This document shows positions 53,583 through 63,368 of a DNA stretch of 64,000 nt, in pieces. The translations under genes were made by a program, and so were the position numbers. Position 1 is the first letter of the stretch; every line of letters starts with the position of its first letter. The notes beneath the pieces are model-generated. The model was not told the DNA's origin and did no database searches. It was given only the letters and a program-made list of their open reading frames with translations. The stretch covers positions 310,001 to 374,000 of the forward strand of contig NZ_OY782772.1 in the NCBI RefSeq assembly GCF_963678245.1, written 5' to 3'. The DNA is from an uncultured Sunxiuqinia sp. GTDB lineage: Bacteria; Bacteroidota; Bacteroidia; Bacteroidales; Prolixibacteraceae.

Positions 53583-54758
53583 ATGCAATTACAAAAGGTC
53601 AATAATTCAGAAACAATAAAGCTCTTTCACAAGTTGCCACACCTTATTTATAAGGGTGATAAAAACTGGGCAGCGCCAATTCAGGGGATGGTTGAAAATA
53701 CCTTTGATCCTGCGAAAAATCCTTCATTTAAACATGGAGAAGCTGAACGGTGGGTGATTGTTGATCAATCGGGTGATCCTGTTGGACGTATTGCTGCGTT
53801 TATCAATTACGATAAAGCAAAAACGTTTGAGCAACCTACCGGAAGTTGTGGTTTTTTTGAGTGTATTGATGATCAGGAGGTAGCTAATTTGTTATTTGAT
53901 ACGGCTCGCGATTGGCTCAAGGAGCGCAGAATGGAGGCCATGGATGGACCTGTAAACTTTGGCGAAAATTACATGAATTGGGGCTTATTGGTAGATGGAT
54001 TTATGCCACAAGGTTATGGCATGCCTTACAACCCGAAATACTACCAAAAGCTATTTGACAGCTATGGTTTCAAAGTTTACTTTGAGCAATTTAGTTATCA
54101 CCTGGACTATTCGGTGCCATTTCCGGAACGTTTCTGGAAAATCGCAGGTTGGGTAGCACAAAAGCCGGGATATAGTTTTAAGCATTTCGATTATAACGAT
54201 ACGGAGAAGTTTATCAAAGATTTCAGCTATATCTATGATGAGGCCTGGCGGTTTCACGAGCATTTTAATCCTCTGGATCCGCAGGACCTACGGGACTTTA
54301 TTAAGGATTCGAAGGCTGTGCTGGATCCGGAAATGATTTGGTTTGCATATCATGAAGATGAACCCATCGCATTATTTGTAATGGTGCCAGATATCAACCA
54401 GGTATTGCAAAAGCTGAACGGAAAACTGAATTTCATCAACATGCTGAAATTTCTGTATTACAAAAAGAGAAAGACAATTACACGTACGCGTATCCTAATT
54501 ATGGGTGTCGTTCCAAAGTTTCAAAAGTCCGGTATTGAGTCTGCTATTTTCTGGCATCAGGATAAGTTGATGAAGAAAAAGCCACAGTATACTGAGGTTG
54601 AGCTTTCCTGGGCTGGAGATTTTAACCCTAAAATCATTTCGTTGTACGAATCAGTAGGAGGAAAACATGTAAAAACACATCATACCATGCGCTATCTGTT
54701 TGATCGGAACAAGCCGTTTGAGCGGGCTCCAATAATTGGAGCTGAAAAAGATGAATAA
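53583..54758 (+). CDS. GNAT-family-like protein, tandem copy 2
   Basis: 391 residues, a paralogue of the preceding gene: shared blocks include AAFINYDKAKTFEQPTGSCG, CGFFECIDDQEVA, MDGPVNFGENYMNWGLLVDG, LDPQDLRDFIKDSK and MGVVPKFQKSGIESAIFW. Both keep the putative CoA-binding segment, so both may be active, perhaps with different acceptors. The pair arose by tandem duplication old enough for clear divergence. It has its own short upstream gap and may be co-transcribed with copy 1. Confidence 0.8.
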   Translation: MQLQKVNNSETIKLFHKLPHLIYKGDKNWAAPIQGMVENTFDPAKNPSFKHGEAERWVIVDQSGDPVGRIAAFINYDKAKTFEQPTGSCGFFECIDDQEVANLLFDTARDWLKERRMEAMDGPVNFGENYMNWGLLVDGFMPQGYGMPYNPKYYQKLFDSYGFKVYFEQFSYHLDYSVPFPERFWKIAGWVAQKPGYSFKHFDYNDTEKFIKDFSYIYDEAWRFHEHFNPLDPQDLRDFIKDSKAVLDPEMIWFAYHEDEPIALFVMVPDINQVLQKLNGKLNFINMLKFLYYKKRKTITRTRILIMGVVPKFQKSGIESAIFWHQDKLMKKKPQYTEVELSWAGDFNPKIISLYESVGGKHVKTHHTMRYLFDRNKPFERAPIIGAEKDE

Positions 54759-54772
54759 AAGAAGAAAAACTC

Positions 54773-54803
54773 TTTGGAAATTTAAAATAGGAAAGTATCT
54801 TTG
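54773..54803 (+). promoter_or_regulatory. Promoter of rpmE2
   Basis: TTTG (54773-54776), 19 bp, TATCTTTG (54796-54803): a full match to the Bacteroidota vegetative consensus, giving a leader of about 30 nt. Confidence 0.8.
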
Positions 54804-54839
54804 CACACCGATTGAAATAAAGTTGAAAAAGAATCAGCA

Positions 54840-55103
54840 ATGAAAAAAGAAATACATCCGGAAAATTATCGCGTAGTAGCGTTTAAAGATATGTCAAATG
54901 GCCAGGTTTATTTGACGAAATCAACCGTTAACACAAAAGAAACTGAAGTGGTTGACGGAGTTGAGTATCCATTGATGAAAGTGGAGATCTCAAGTAGTTC
55001 GCATCCATTCTATACCGGTAAAATGAAATTGGTTGATACTGCTGGACGTGTTGACAAATTCATGAACCGCTATAAGAAACACATGGATAGCAAGAAAAAG
55101 TAA
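54840..55103 (+). CDS. rpmE2: 50S ribosomal protein L31 type B
   Basis: The 87-residue protein begins [19 protein letters not shown] and contains [29 protein letters not shown], the L31 signature. It lacks the zinc-binding cysteines of type A L31, so it is the zinc-independent type B form. Own promoter and terminator. Confidence 0.97.
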   Translation: MKKEIHPENYRVVAFKDMSNGQVYLTKSTVNTKETEVVDGVEYPLMKVEISSSSHPFYTGKMKLVDTAGRVDKFMNRYKKHMDSKKK

Positions 55104-55126
55104 TCTACGTTTAAATACGATATATG

Positions 55127-55154
55127 AGCTCCGCTTTTGCGGAGCTTTTTTTTT
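55127..55154 (+). terminator. Rho-independent terminator of rpmE2
   Basis: AGCTCCGC, loop TTTT, GCGGAGCT followed by eight T. Confidence 0.93.
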
Positions 55155-55179
55155 GTCTACTTTTGAAAAAAAAATCGTC

Positions 55180-56364
55180 ATGAATGCAATTTTGTTGGAT
55201 TCTCCGGGGTGGGAAAACCTGTTGCCACTTTGTTTTACTCGTCCTGTTTCTGAGCTGCGAACTGGAATTTTAACGATAGCCGAAAAATGGGAAAAGCGTC
55301 TTAAAGGAAAGTTTTCATGGCAAACAGAAAGCTATTTGCAAGCTAAATATCCCAAAGTAACCGCAACTGAAAATTTACTGATCAATGCTCATGTTTGTCC
55401 AACAGATGAGTTGATTGCTCAGGTGAAAAAACTTCAGTTAGGGCAAGGAATTGTGTGGAATGGCCAGCCAATTGTCGCTCTTGTTGACGAAGCAGCATCC
55501 GACTCTTTTTATGAAAATACTGCTGAAATTCAATGGATGGATTTTTCCGGAGAATTGGATCTGATTCAATATCCATGGGATTTGACCGAATTTAATTCCC
55601 GGCAAATTCAGTTGGATTTTGACTTGTTGACAGCCGATCGTGAATCAGAGCCAATTAGTCATACAAATCAGTTAATTCATCCGGAGGATATCTTCGTGGA
55701 GCAGGGAGCGAAACTCGAATTTGCTACGATTAATGCGACAGCCGGGCCCGTTTACATTGGTAGAGATGCCGAAATAATGGAAGGATCATTTATTCGCGGC
55801 CCTTTTGTGTTGGGCGATCATGCGGTGGTGAACATGGGAAGTAAAATATACGGAGCAACAACCATTGGTCCATTTTCGAAAGTTGGTGGCGAAATCAGTC
55901 AATCAATTCTGATTGGATATTCCAATAAAGGACATGACGGTTTTTTAGGAAACTCGGTTTTGGGCGAGTGGTGTAACTTAGGCGCCGGGACCAATGTTTC
56001 GAACCTAAAAAACAACTACGAGCCGGTTAAAATGTGGAATTATACGACAGGCCGTTTTTATAAGACCGGATTGCAGTTTGGCGGACTGATCATGGGAGAT
56101 CATTCCAAAGCGGGTATTAGTTCCATGTTCAATACCGGAACGGTTGTTGGCGTGGGCTGCAATATTCATGGAACCGGGTTTCCACGACAGTTTGTTCCTT
56201 CGTTTGCCGATGGAGGTCCGGGAGGTTTTAAGCTTCATCAACTAAAAAGTGTTTTTAGTGTCGCTGAAAAAGTGATGACACGTCGAAATCGGGAGTTGAC
56301 CGAAATTGATAAACAAATACTAACTACTGTTTTCGATCGGACTTCGGTCTTTCGCAGTTTTTAA
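55180..56364 (+). CDS. GlmU-like putative sugar-nucleotidyltransferase / acetyltransferase
   Basis: About 394 residues from ATG 55180 (MNAILLDSPGWENLLPLCFTRPVSELRTGIL); the TTG nine codons upstream lies in the rpmE2 terminator and is rejected. The N-terminus is a diverged nucleotidyltransferase domain and the C-terminus a left-handed beta-helix of hexapeptide repeats (IGRDAEIMEGSFIRGPFVLGDHAVVNMGSKIYGATTIG). This is the alternative GlmU of Bacteroidota (TIGR03991-like), expected to make UDP-N-acetylglucosamine for cell-wall precursors. Confidence 0.85.
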   Translation: MNAILLDSPGWENLLPLCFTRPVSELRTGILTIAEKWEKRLKGKFSWQTESYLQAKYPKVTATENLLINAHVCPTDELIAQVKKLQLGQGIVWNGQPIVALVDEAASDSFYENTAEIQWMDFSGELDLIQYPWDLTEFNSRQIQLDFDLLTADRESEPISHTNQLIHPEDIFVEQGAKLEFATINATAGPVYIGRDAEIMEGSFIRGPFVLGDHAVVNMGSKIYGATTIGPFSKVGGEISQSILIGYSNKGHDGFLGNSVLGEWCNLGAGTNVSNLKNNYEPVKMWNYTTGRFYKTGLQFGGLIMGDHSKAGISSMFNTGTVVGVGCNIHGTGFPRQFVPSFADGGPGGFKLHQLKSVFSVAEKVMTRRNRELTEIDKQILTTVFDRTSVFRSF

Positions 56365-56470
56365 ACTTGCATCAACTTCTTTTGGCATGGCTATTGACTA
56401 ATAGTAGCCCTGAATTAATACTGCTAATTTTACGTCAGATTGTCACACTGATAGAGAAAGAGAAAATATA

Positions 56471-58900
56471 ATGGGAGAAAATAGAGGTCATTCATTAAAA
56501 AATATGATATTCACAGGTATGGGAGACGATGATTCTGAAATTATTCCAATCATTGCCGATGGAAATGAAGAAGAACTGAAAAATTTTCAGGCACCCGAAG
56601 TACTGCCAATTTTGCCACTTCGAAATACAGTATTATTCCCCGGTGTTGTTATTCCGATTACAGTTGGAAGACAAAAATCACTGAAACTCATTCAAGATGT
56701 TTTTCGTGGGGATAAATTATTGGGAACGGTGACTCAACAGGATGGCAGCATTGATGATCCGGAACAAAAAGACTTGTACAAGGTCGGCACGGTCGCTCAA
56801 ATTTTGAAAGTTCTTGAGATGCCTGATGGGTCAACTTCTGTTATTATTCAAGGTAAACGGAGGTTTGAAGTGACCAGTTATCAGGAAGAGTTCCCTTATT
56901 TTAGAGCGCAGGTTACTTTGCTTGACGAAATCTTACCAGCAGAGAATAATACTGAATTCAGTGCTGTCGTTGGATCTCTTAAAGATTTGTCAATTAAGGT
57001 CGCTCAATATTCCAGTAATGTACCTCCAGAGGCAACTTTCGCCGTTAAGAATATCGAAAACTCCACCTTCCTGATCAACTTTATTTGTTCTAACACTGAC
57101 CTTGAGGTTGAGGAGAAACAGAAATTGCTCGAAATTGCTGATGTTCGCGAGCGTGGAATACAAGCCATTTCATACTTGGTGAAAGAGGTTCAAATGTTGG
57201 AGTTGAAACGCGATATTCAAACCAAAGTAAAAACGGATCTAGATCAGCAGCAGCGTGAATATCTGCTTAATCAGCAAATGAAAACCATTCAGGATGAGCT
57301 TGGAGGCAATCCGATAGAGCAGGAAATTGCTGATATGAAAGAAGCTGCCAAGGATAAAAAGTGGAGCGAAGAAGTTGCTGCTTTTTTCGATAAAGAGGTA
57401 ACCAAACTGCATCGATTAAATCCAGCAGCTGGTGAGTATTCAGTTCAATTCTCCTATTGTCAGACATTGCTTGAGCTTCCTTGGAATGAATATACTGAGG
57501 ATAATTTTGACCTGAAACATGCACAAAAGGTGTTGGATGAAGATCATTATGGATTGGAGAAAGTGAAAGAACGGATTTTGGAGCACCTGGCTGTTTTGAA
57601 ATTGAAGAAGGATATGAAAGCTCCAATTTTGTGTTTGTATGGTCCTCCAGGAGTCGGTAAAACTTCGCTTGGAAAGTCAATCGGAAGAGCACTTAACCGA
57701 AAGTATATTCGCATGAGCCTTGGTGGACTGCGGGATGAAGCTGAGATTCGTGGTCATCGGAAAACCTACATTGGAGCAATGCCGGGACGTATTTTGCAAA
57801 ATATTAAGAAAGCAAAAACCTCAAATCCCGTTTTTATTCTTGATGAGATTGACAAGGTTTCGCAGGATTTTCATGGCGATCCGGCCTCGGCTTTACTCGA
57901 GGTGCTCGATCCTGAGCAAAACTCAGAGTTTCATGACAATTATGTGGAAGTCGATTATGACTTGTCTAATGTGATGTTTGTGGCGACAGCCAATACGCTG
58001 AATACCATTGCAGCTCCCTTGCGTGACCGCTTGGAGTTGATCGATGTAAACGGATATATTGTTGAGGAAAAGATCGAAATAGCCAAGCGCCATTTGCTTC
58101 CTAAGCAATTGAAGGATCATGGGGTGAAGAAAAATCAGGTTTCCTTTACGAAGGATATTCTTGAACATGTTGTTGAAAATTATACGCGCGAATCGGGTGT
58201 ACGTGAATTGAATAAAAAGCTTGCCAAGATTATCCGTCGAATAGCTAAAAAAATTGCTTTCGAAGAACCTTATAATAAGAAATTAACCAAAGAAGATATT
58301 CGGGAATACCTGGGTGTGGTTCAATATACGCGTGAAAGCTATCAGGGCAATGAGATCCCCGGCGTTGTTACCGGCTTGGCCTGGACTGCTCATGGTGGTG
58401 AAATTCTATTTGTAGAGTCTAGTTTAAGTACTGGAAAAGGAGGTTTGACATTGACCGGGAATCTGGGAGAAGTGATGAAAGAATCTGCTATGCTGGCAAT
58501 GGAATATTTAAAATCACATCGCGAGGAGCTGGGGCTGGAACAGGAAATGTTTGATAAAAATAATTTCCATGTTCATGTTCCGGAGGGAGCGATTCCCAAA
58601 GATGGTCCTTCGGCAGGTGTTACGATGGTAACTTCATTGTCCTCGGCTTTAACGAAAAGAAAAGTACGAAAGAATATTGCGATGACTGGCGAGATTACAT
58701 TACGCGGTAAAGTGCTGCCGGTTGGAGGAATCAAAGAGAAGATTCTGGCAGCAAAACGTGCAGGTATCAAAGAGGTTCTTTTATCCGCGGATAATGAGAA
58801 AGATTTGGAGGAAATTAAGGACGTTTATTTGAAGGGGTTGAAGTTTCATTTTGTAAAGAACATCAGTGATGTTCTTGATTTTGCCTTGCTGAAGAGCTAG
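56471..58900 (+). CDS. lon: ATP-dependent protease Lon
   Basis: 809 residues, normal for Lon: N-terminal substrate domain ([21 protein letters not shown]), AAA+ domain with Walker A GPPGVGKT at 391-398 and Walker [10 protein letters not shown], and the S16 protease domain with catalytic S714 ([11 protein letters not shown]) and K757 (GGIKEK, second lysine). It degrades misfolded and regulatory proteins in the cytoplasm. It ends 10 bp before the stop of the convergent LytTR gene. Confidence 0.98.
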   Translation: MGENRGHSLKNMIFTGMGDDDSEIIPIIADGNEEELKNFQAPEVLPILPLRNTVLFPGVVIPITVGRQKSLKLIQDVFRGDKLLGTVTQQDGSIDDPEQKDLYKVGTVAQILKVLEMPDGSTSVIIQGKRRFEVTSYQEEFPYFRAQVTLLDEILPAENNTEFSAVVGSLKDLSIKVAQYSSNVPPEATFAVKNIENSTFLINFICSNTDLEVEEKQKLLEIADVRERGIQAISYLVKEVQMLELKRDIQTKVKTDLDQQQREYLLNQQMKTIQDELGGNPIEQEIADMKEAAKDKKWSEEVAAFFDKEVTKLHRLNPAAGEYSVQFSYCQTLLELPWNEYTEDNFDLKHAQKVLDEDHYGLEKVKERILEHLAVLKLKKDMKAPILCLYGPPGVGKTSLGKSIGRALNRKYIRMSLGGLRDEAEIRGHRKTYIGAMPGRILQNIKKAKTSNPVFILDEIDKVSQDFHGDPASALLEVLDPEQNSEFHDNYVEVDYDLSNVMFVATANTLNTIAAPLRDRLELIDVNGYIVEEKIEIAKRHLLPKQLKDHGVKKNQVSFTKDILEHVVENYTRESGVRELNKKLAKIIRRIAKKIAFEEPYNKKLTKEDIREYLGVVQYTRESYQGNEIPGVVTGLAWTAHGGEILFVESSLSTGKGGLTLTGNLGEVMKESAMLAMEYLKSHREELGLEQEMFDKNNFHVHVPEGAIPKDGPSAGVTMVTSLSSALTKRKVRKNIAMTGEITLRGKVLPVGGIKEKILAAKRAGIKEVLLSADNEKDLEEIKDVYLKGLKFHFVKNISDVLDFALLKS

Positions 58901-58910
58901 GTTAAATGGA

Positions 58911-59678
58911 TCAGGTGATGGGGAAGCAATTCAACTTTTCGAAGAAAGAAATGCTTGAACGGTTGATTGGTTCCTCAATAACAATGTCTTTGTGAGTTAA
59001 CAAGCATATTTTATTCCGGCGGTCAACTTTGCGTAAATATTGGATATTGATATAAGATGAGCGGTTTGCTTTTACCAGGCTTGAAAAATCCATTAAATCG
59101 ATGATTTTTTGCATCGGTTGAGTAATTAGTTCAATACTTCCGTTGGACAAATGTGCAATGCTATAATTTACTTTGGCCTGAAGCAGCATGATCTCTTGTG
59201 GATTAATAAATACGACACCGGATTTTGTCGTGAGTTTTACCTTTTTTACAGGCCTGTTATTTTGGATGAAGATGTCCATGCTGCGCTCTAATTCTTTCCG
59301 TTTAATTCTTGTTTTGTAACGGTTAACAACAGAGATCAATTCTTCGGGACCAAAAGGCTTTACAAGGTAATCCAGTGGTTCTAAGTTTAACGATTTAAAG
59401 GCATATTTGCTGTGCGCTGTTGTAAATACAATTTCGGTACTCAATTGATTGTCCTTGATAACCTCTGCAACTTCCAGCCCATTAATGTCCGGCATATCAA
59501 TATCTAAAAAAACAATGTCCGGCATCTTCCTGATTATTTGCTTAACACCTTGTTTGGGACTAGTGGTTTTGTCAACGATTTCAATCTCCTGAAAGGCTTT
59601 CAGGTAAATTTCGAGAAGAGCGATTGCTTCTTCATCGTCGTCAATAATGATAGCCGTTATCGTCTTGTTTAAAACCAT
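58911..59678 (-). CDS. LytTR-family response regulator 1
   Basis: 255 residues: receiver domain with the DDD acidic cluster (~13-15), phospho-acceptor D59 in VFLDIDMPDINGL and K near residue 108 (VKPFGPEE), then a C-terminal LytTR DNA-binding domain (VVFINPQEIMLLQAKVNYS...LVKANRSSYINIQYL). Its gene starts one base into the stop of the upstream regulator gene, so both are made from one mRNA. No sensor kinase is next to it. Confidence 0.93.
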   Translation of the reverse strand: MVLNKTITAIIIDDDEEAIALLEIYLKAFQEIEIVDKTTSPKQGVKQIIRKMPDIVFLDIDMPDINGLEVAEVIKDNQLSTEIVFTTAHSKYAFKSLNLEPLDYLVKPFGPEELISVVNRYKTRIKRKELERSMDIFIQNNRPVKKVKLTTKSGVVFINPQEIMLLQAKVNYSIAHLSNGSIELITQPMQKIIDLMDFSSLVKANRSSYINIQYLRKVDRRNKICLLTHKDIVIEEPINRSSISFFEKLNCFPIT

Positions 59679-60436
59679 TATTCAGGATTGTCGATTTTAC
59701 AAAGTTCTCTAATCTGTTTTTTTGAGCCGTACAATTTTAATTCCTCATTATTGGCGATTAGAATGCAGGAATTGTCAGCTTTGTTTGCTCGCCAGAGTTT
59801 ATCAATATTTATTAGGTGACGTCTACTAATTCTGAAAAAATTATTGTTTTTAATTAGAAAATCTTCAATCTTTCCAAGATATGTGTTGGCTAGTTCAACG
59901 TTTCCGTTTTCTAAATGAATCCGCGTGTAGGTCCCTTCGGCTTCGCAATATAAAATATCATTTGGGTCAACCAATATATGACTGTTGGTTGAAGAGAGCC
60001 TAAGTTTTGTTTCATGTTTGAAATTGTCAAGCAAGTTGTCTAGATGTGTGTTATTTGCCTTGTCTCTTCTTTTTTCAATATTAGCAATTACCTTATGTAG
60101 TTTTCGCGGTCCAATCGGTTTAAGTAGAAAGTCGTAAACTTCATTTTTAATCGCATCTATGGCCATATCACGGTAGGCACTAACAATTACAATGTCTGTT
60201 TCTATTTTTTGTTTCTTCAAAAGAGAAATAAGCTCCATGCCGTTTTTTCCGGGCATCACTAAATCGAGAAAAACAATATCGGGTTTGAGTTCTAAGAATT
60301 TGAAAAGTGCCGACTCCGTACTTTCGGCCTGATCGATAATCGTAACCTCTTTATACTCTTTAAGCATGTATGTTAGTATGTCCCGATCTTCTTTTTCGTC
60401 ATCAACAATAAGGGCGGTAAGCTTTTTGTCTCTCAT
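59678..60436 (-). CDS. LytTR-family response regulator 2
   Basis: 252 residues: receiver (ALIVDDEKEDRDIL, phospho-acceptor D58 in VFLDLVMPGKNG, LKPIGPRK) and a LytTR domain (ILVDPNDILYCEAEGTYTRIHLENG...FFRISRRHLINIDKL). It is a paralogue of regulator 1 and lies directly upstream of it. The receiver-LytTR layout is that of AlgR/LytR regulators. Without an adjacent LytS-type kinase the pair is orphan in this window. Confidence 0.93.
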   Translation of the reverse strand: MRDKKLTALIVDDEKEDRDILTYMLKEYKEVTIIDQAESTESALFKFLELKPDIVFLDLVMPGKNGMELISLLKKQKIETDIVIVSAYRDMAIDAIKNEVYDFLLKPIGPRKLHKVIANIEKRRDKANNTHLDNLLDNFKHETKLRLSSTNSHILVDPNDILYCEAEGTYTRIHLENGNVELANTYLGKIEDFLIKNNNFFRISRRHLINIDKLWRANKADNSCILIANNEELKLYGSKKQIRELCKIDNPE

Positions 60437-60599
60437 ATTCGTTATTTGCGTAAAACAAATTTATCAAAAAAATATGAATAATCTTGTTGTTATTTTATAT
60501 GGATAGCCATGTGAAATAACAAATTGATCGTTGGTCTTTCAGATTTGTAGGGCTTGTGTTATGTTTGATGTTTAAACTTTCTAACTTAAATTATTCCGG

Positions 60600-60607
60600 T
60601 ATATTTG
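60600..60607 (+). promoter_or_regulatory. -7 element before the AI-2E transporter gene
   Basis: TATATTTG fits TAnnTTTG and lies 16 bp from the ATG at 60624. No convincing -33 TTTG at the usual spacing. Confidence 0.5.
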
Positions 60608-60623
60608 TATAAAAAGTTATTAT

Positions 60624-61736
60624 ATGATTAAGGTGCAGGGGTGGACAAAGAATTTATTGATAGCTGTCGGTGTTTTTGTCTTTCTGTTTTTGGTTTGGTA
60701 CTTTAGCGATATTGTCACTTATATATTAATATCTGCTGTTTTATCGCTGATTGGCCGTCCTGTCGTTCGCTTTTTGCATGGCATTCATATTGGTCGTTTT
60801 TCGGTTCCATATACCCTTGCGGCTTTTTCCACCATATTACTTCTGTGGATCTTTTTTATCGGATCAGTTCGCTTTTTGATTCCACTACTGGTGGCAGAGT
60901 TCGAGCAGCTCTCCACCATCGATTTTAATGCGGTTCTGCAAATTGTTGAAAAACCAATCAGGCAGTGGATGGATTTTGTCGGAGAGGAACGTAATGTTGA
61001 TGCTAGTGCTAACTTGGTTGAACTATTGCGAGGACAGATTGGAGATAGAATGCAGTTTTCGCAGTTAACCGGAATTTTTGGATTTGTTGCCGGCACATTG
61101 GGCGAGTTACTCGTTGCTTTTTTCTCGGTTTCATTTATTACATTCTTCTTTTTAAAGGAAGAAAATATGTTTAAAGAAGGCATAATTCTCATGGTACCAT
61201 CGGGGTACGAAGAAAAAGTTGATCGAATTTTGAATTCGATCTATAATTTACTTCGGCGTTACTTTATTGGTTTACTGTTCGAGGTAACAATGGTGGGAAC
61301 CTTGGTAACCCTCGGGCTGACTATTGTTGGTGTGGGGTTTAGCCACTCCGTGGTAATTGGCTTATTCTGCGGTTTGTTTAATGTAATTCCCTACTTGGGT
61401 CCTTGGATGGGGGCGACAGTTGGTTTACTAATAGGTATTGCAATCAATCTTAATGCCGATTTTTCGTCGCATACTTTGCCCTTGTTGGGTTTTATGTTGC
61501 TTGTTTTCGCTTCGGTACAGATTATTGATAATATATTGTTTCAGCCGCTGATTTATTCAAGCAGTGTGAAAGCTCATCCGCTGGAAATTTTTCTGGTGAT
61601 CTTAGCAGCCGGAAGTGTTGCAGGGATTTTAGGTATGATTCTGGCAATTCCGGTTTATACAATTGTCCGGGTTATTGCAAAAGAATTTCTTGACAGTCTG
61701 AAGATCGTTCGAAAACTTACTGAGAATCTCGAATAA
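60624..61736 (+). CDS. AI-2E family transporter
   Basis: 370 residues with eight hydrophobic segments and the family motif GFSHSVVIGLFCGLFNVIPYLGPWMGA plus the C-terminal AGSVAGILGMILAIPVYTIVRVIAKEF. The family exports small molecules or exchanges ions (TqsA, PerM, Na+/H+ antiporters); the substrate here is unknown. Divergent from the LytTR pair with about 190 bp between, a shared regulatory region. Confidence 0.92.
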   Translation: MIKVQGWTKNLLIAVGVFVFLFLVWYFSDIVTYILISAVLSLIGRPVVRFLHGIHIGRFSVPYTLAAFSTILLLWIFFIGSVRFLIPLLVAEFEQLSTIDFNAVLQIVEKPIRQWMDFVGEERNVDASANLVELLRGQIGDRMQFSQLTGIFGFVAGTLGELLVAFFSVSFITFFFLKEENMFKEGIILMVPSGYEEKVDRILNSIYNLLRRYFIGLLFEVTMVGTLVTLGLTIVGVGFSHSVVIGLFCGLFNVIPYLGPWMGATVGLLIGIAINLNADFSSHTLPLLGFMLLVFASVQIIDNILFQPLIYSSSVKAHPLEIFLVILAAGSVAGILGMILAIPVYTIVRVIAKEFLDSLKIVRKLTENLE

Positions 61737-61991
61737 TTTTAATTGAATTTGTCTATGTGAAAAAAATAGGCATAGACTTTAATTATATAATCGACGTCGA
61801 TTAATTTAAAATAGTGCTAGAAGTCAGTTGTTTAATGAATATTTTGGCTTTCTTTAGTCGGTGATTAACTTGGAGCGTTTTTTTTTGACCAACTTTTTAG
61901 CTTCAATGGAAAACCATAAAGTAAAAAATTTGTTAATTCTGATGAGTCGCAAAATCCTAGGTTTGAAAAAAAACTTACTAAAGCTTATAGA

Positions 61992-63338
61992 ATGAAACTT
62001 AAGTTCCCTGTTTTATGGAAATCCGGGTTTTCCCCAAAGGGTTTTCTGTTCGTTTTCCTCATGTCAATTTTTGTTTTCTCGGCACCGGCTTTTACTGAAT
62101 CACAAACCCAACAAAGTAAACAAGATTCAGCAAGCGACAGCGCTGTAAGATTTTCAGTACCAACCCTATCGGATTCCGTTACTGCTAAAGAAGTCCATGA
62201 AACTGGCTCAGAAACACAAGTTGATACTACAGGATCAGCTGCAAATCCAGATACTGTTTCGAATGAAACGGCATCAGCTAGGACCAAACCTGCTGAAGAG
62301 CACAAATTTGGTCATTACCGAAACGATATTAAGCGTGGCGAACGTTTTTTTAGAGGTCTTTTACCCCAAAATATCAATCATCAGGCTTGTGTTTCTTGCC
62401 ATAATTTGAAACCAACGGATACATTAAATTGGAATCCTTCGGCAATCGCTATTGCCGAGAAATATTTAAACAAAGATTTCGCTTCCTTCAAAAGCGTGGT
62501 CATGAATCCGGGAGTTGGAATGATGGCTAAAGTGCACCAGGGATTTGAGTTTGAAGATGGAGATGTGAAGGCTATTAAAGTTTATTTGGATGATTTGGCT
62601 ATTTCCGGACCTACTCCATTAAAGCCTAGCATAAATCATTTGCTACTTTTTATCTTCTTAGGCCTATTAATTACTTGGGCATTATTAGAACTTATTTTTT
62701 TCCGGAAAATAAAATATCGTTTCATACCCGTACTTGTATTGTTAATTGCTTTTGGATTCCAACTGAAGATGTTAGTTGAAGAGGGGATTAAGTTAGGACG
62801 ATCAGAAGGGTATGCGCCGGATCAGCCAATTAAATTTTCGCATAAAGTACATGCCGGAGAAAATGGTATCGACTGTAAATATTGTCATCATACCGTTGAA
62901 CAAAGTAAGTCTGCCGGTATTCCTGCTATGAATTTATGTATGAATTGTCATGTATTGATTCGAGAAGGAACAAATTCGGGCAAATTCGAAATTTCAAAAA
63001 TTATTAATGCCGTAGAGACGAAGGATCCGGTAGAATGGGTTCGATTACATAATTTACCTGATCACGTATTTTTTAGTCATGCTATTCACGTTGGAGTTGC
63101 TAAGCTCGATTGCCAGAAATGCCACGGACAAGTTGAGGAAATGGATGTGATGGAGCAACATGCTGATCTGTCGATGGGCTGGTGTGTGAATTGTCACCGC
63201 GATACAGAGGTTCAATTTACGGAAAATGGATATTACGAAACTTTTGAAAAAATGCATGAGGAAATGGGCATTGACGATTTAAAAAAGGTGACGGCAGAAG
63301 ATGTTGGAGCGAACGATTGTATGCGTTGTCACTACTAA
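61992..63338 (+). CDS. actA: Alternative complex III multiheme cytochrome subunit ActA
   Basis: 448 residues: an N-terminal hydrophobic signal (FLFVFLMSIFVFSAPAF), a low-complexity Ser/Thr/Glu linker, a first heme site CVSCH, two transmembrane segments (LLLFIFLGLLITWALLELIFF and FIPVLVLLIAFGFQL), then five more motifs CKYCH, CMNCH, CQKCH, CVNCH, CMRCH. Six hemes in all, as in Bacteroidota ActA, where a cytochrome c domain precedes the pentaheme part. It is the electron-accepting entry of the quinol oxidising complex III. About 255 bp upstream hold no gene. Confidence 0.93.
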   Translation: MKLKFPVLWKSGFSPKGFLFVFLMSIFVFSAPAFTESQTQQSKQDSASDSAVRFSVPTLSDSVTAKEVHETGSETQVDTTGSAANPDTVSNETASARTKPAEEHKFGHYRNDIKRGERFFRGLLPQNINHQACVSCHNLKPTDTLNWNPSAIAIAEKYLNKDFASFKSVVMNPGVGMMAKVHQGFEFEDGDVKAIKVYLDDLAISGPTPLKPSINHLLLFIFLGLLITWALLELIFFRKIKYRFIPVLVLLIAFGFQLKMLVEEGIKLGRSEGYAPDQPIKFSHKVHAGENGIDCKYCHHTVEQSKSAGIPAMNLCMNCHVLIREGTNSGKFEISKIINAVETKDPVEWVRLHNLPDHVFFSHAIHVGVAKLDCQKCHGQVEEMDVMEQHADLSMGWCVNCHRDTEVQFTENGYYETFEKMHEEMGIDDLKKVTAEDVGANDCMRCHY

Positions 63339-63368
63339 CTGAATGATTATCCTGAAAAAAAATATTGA

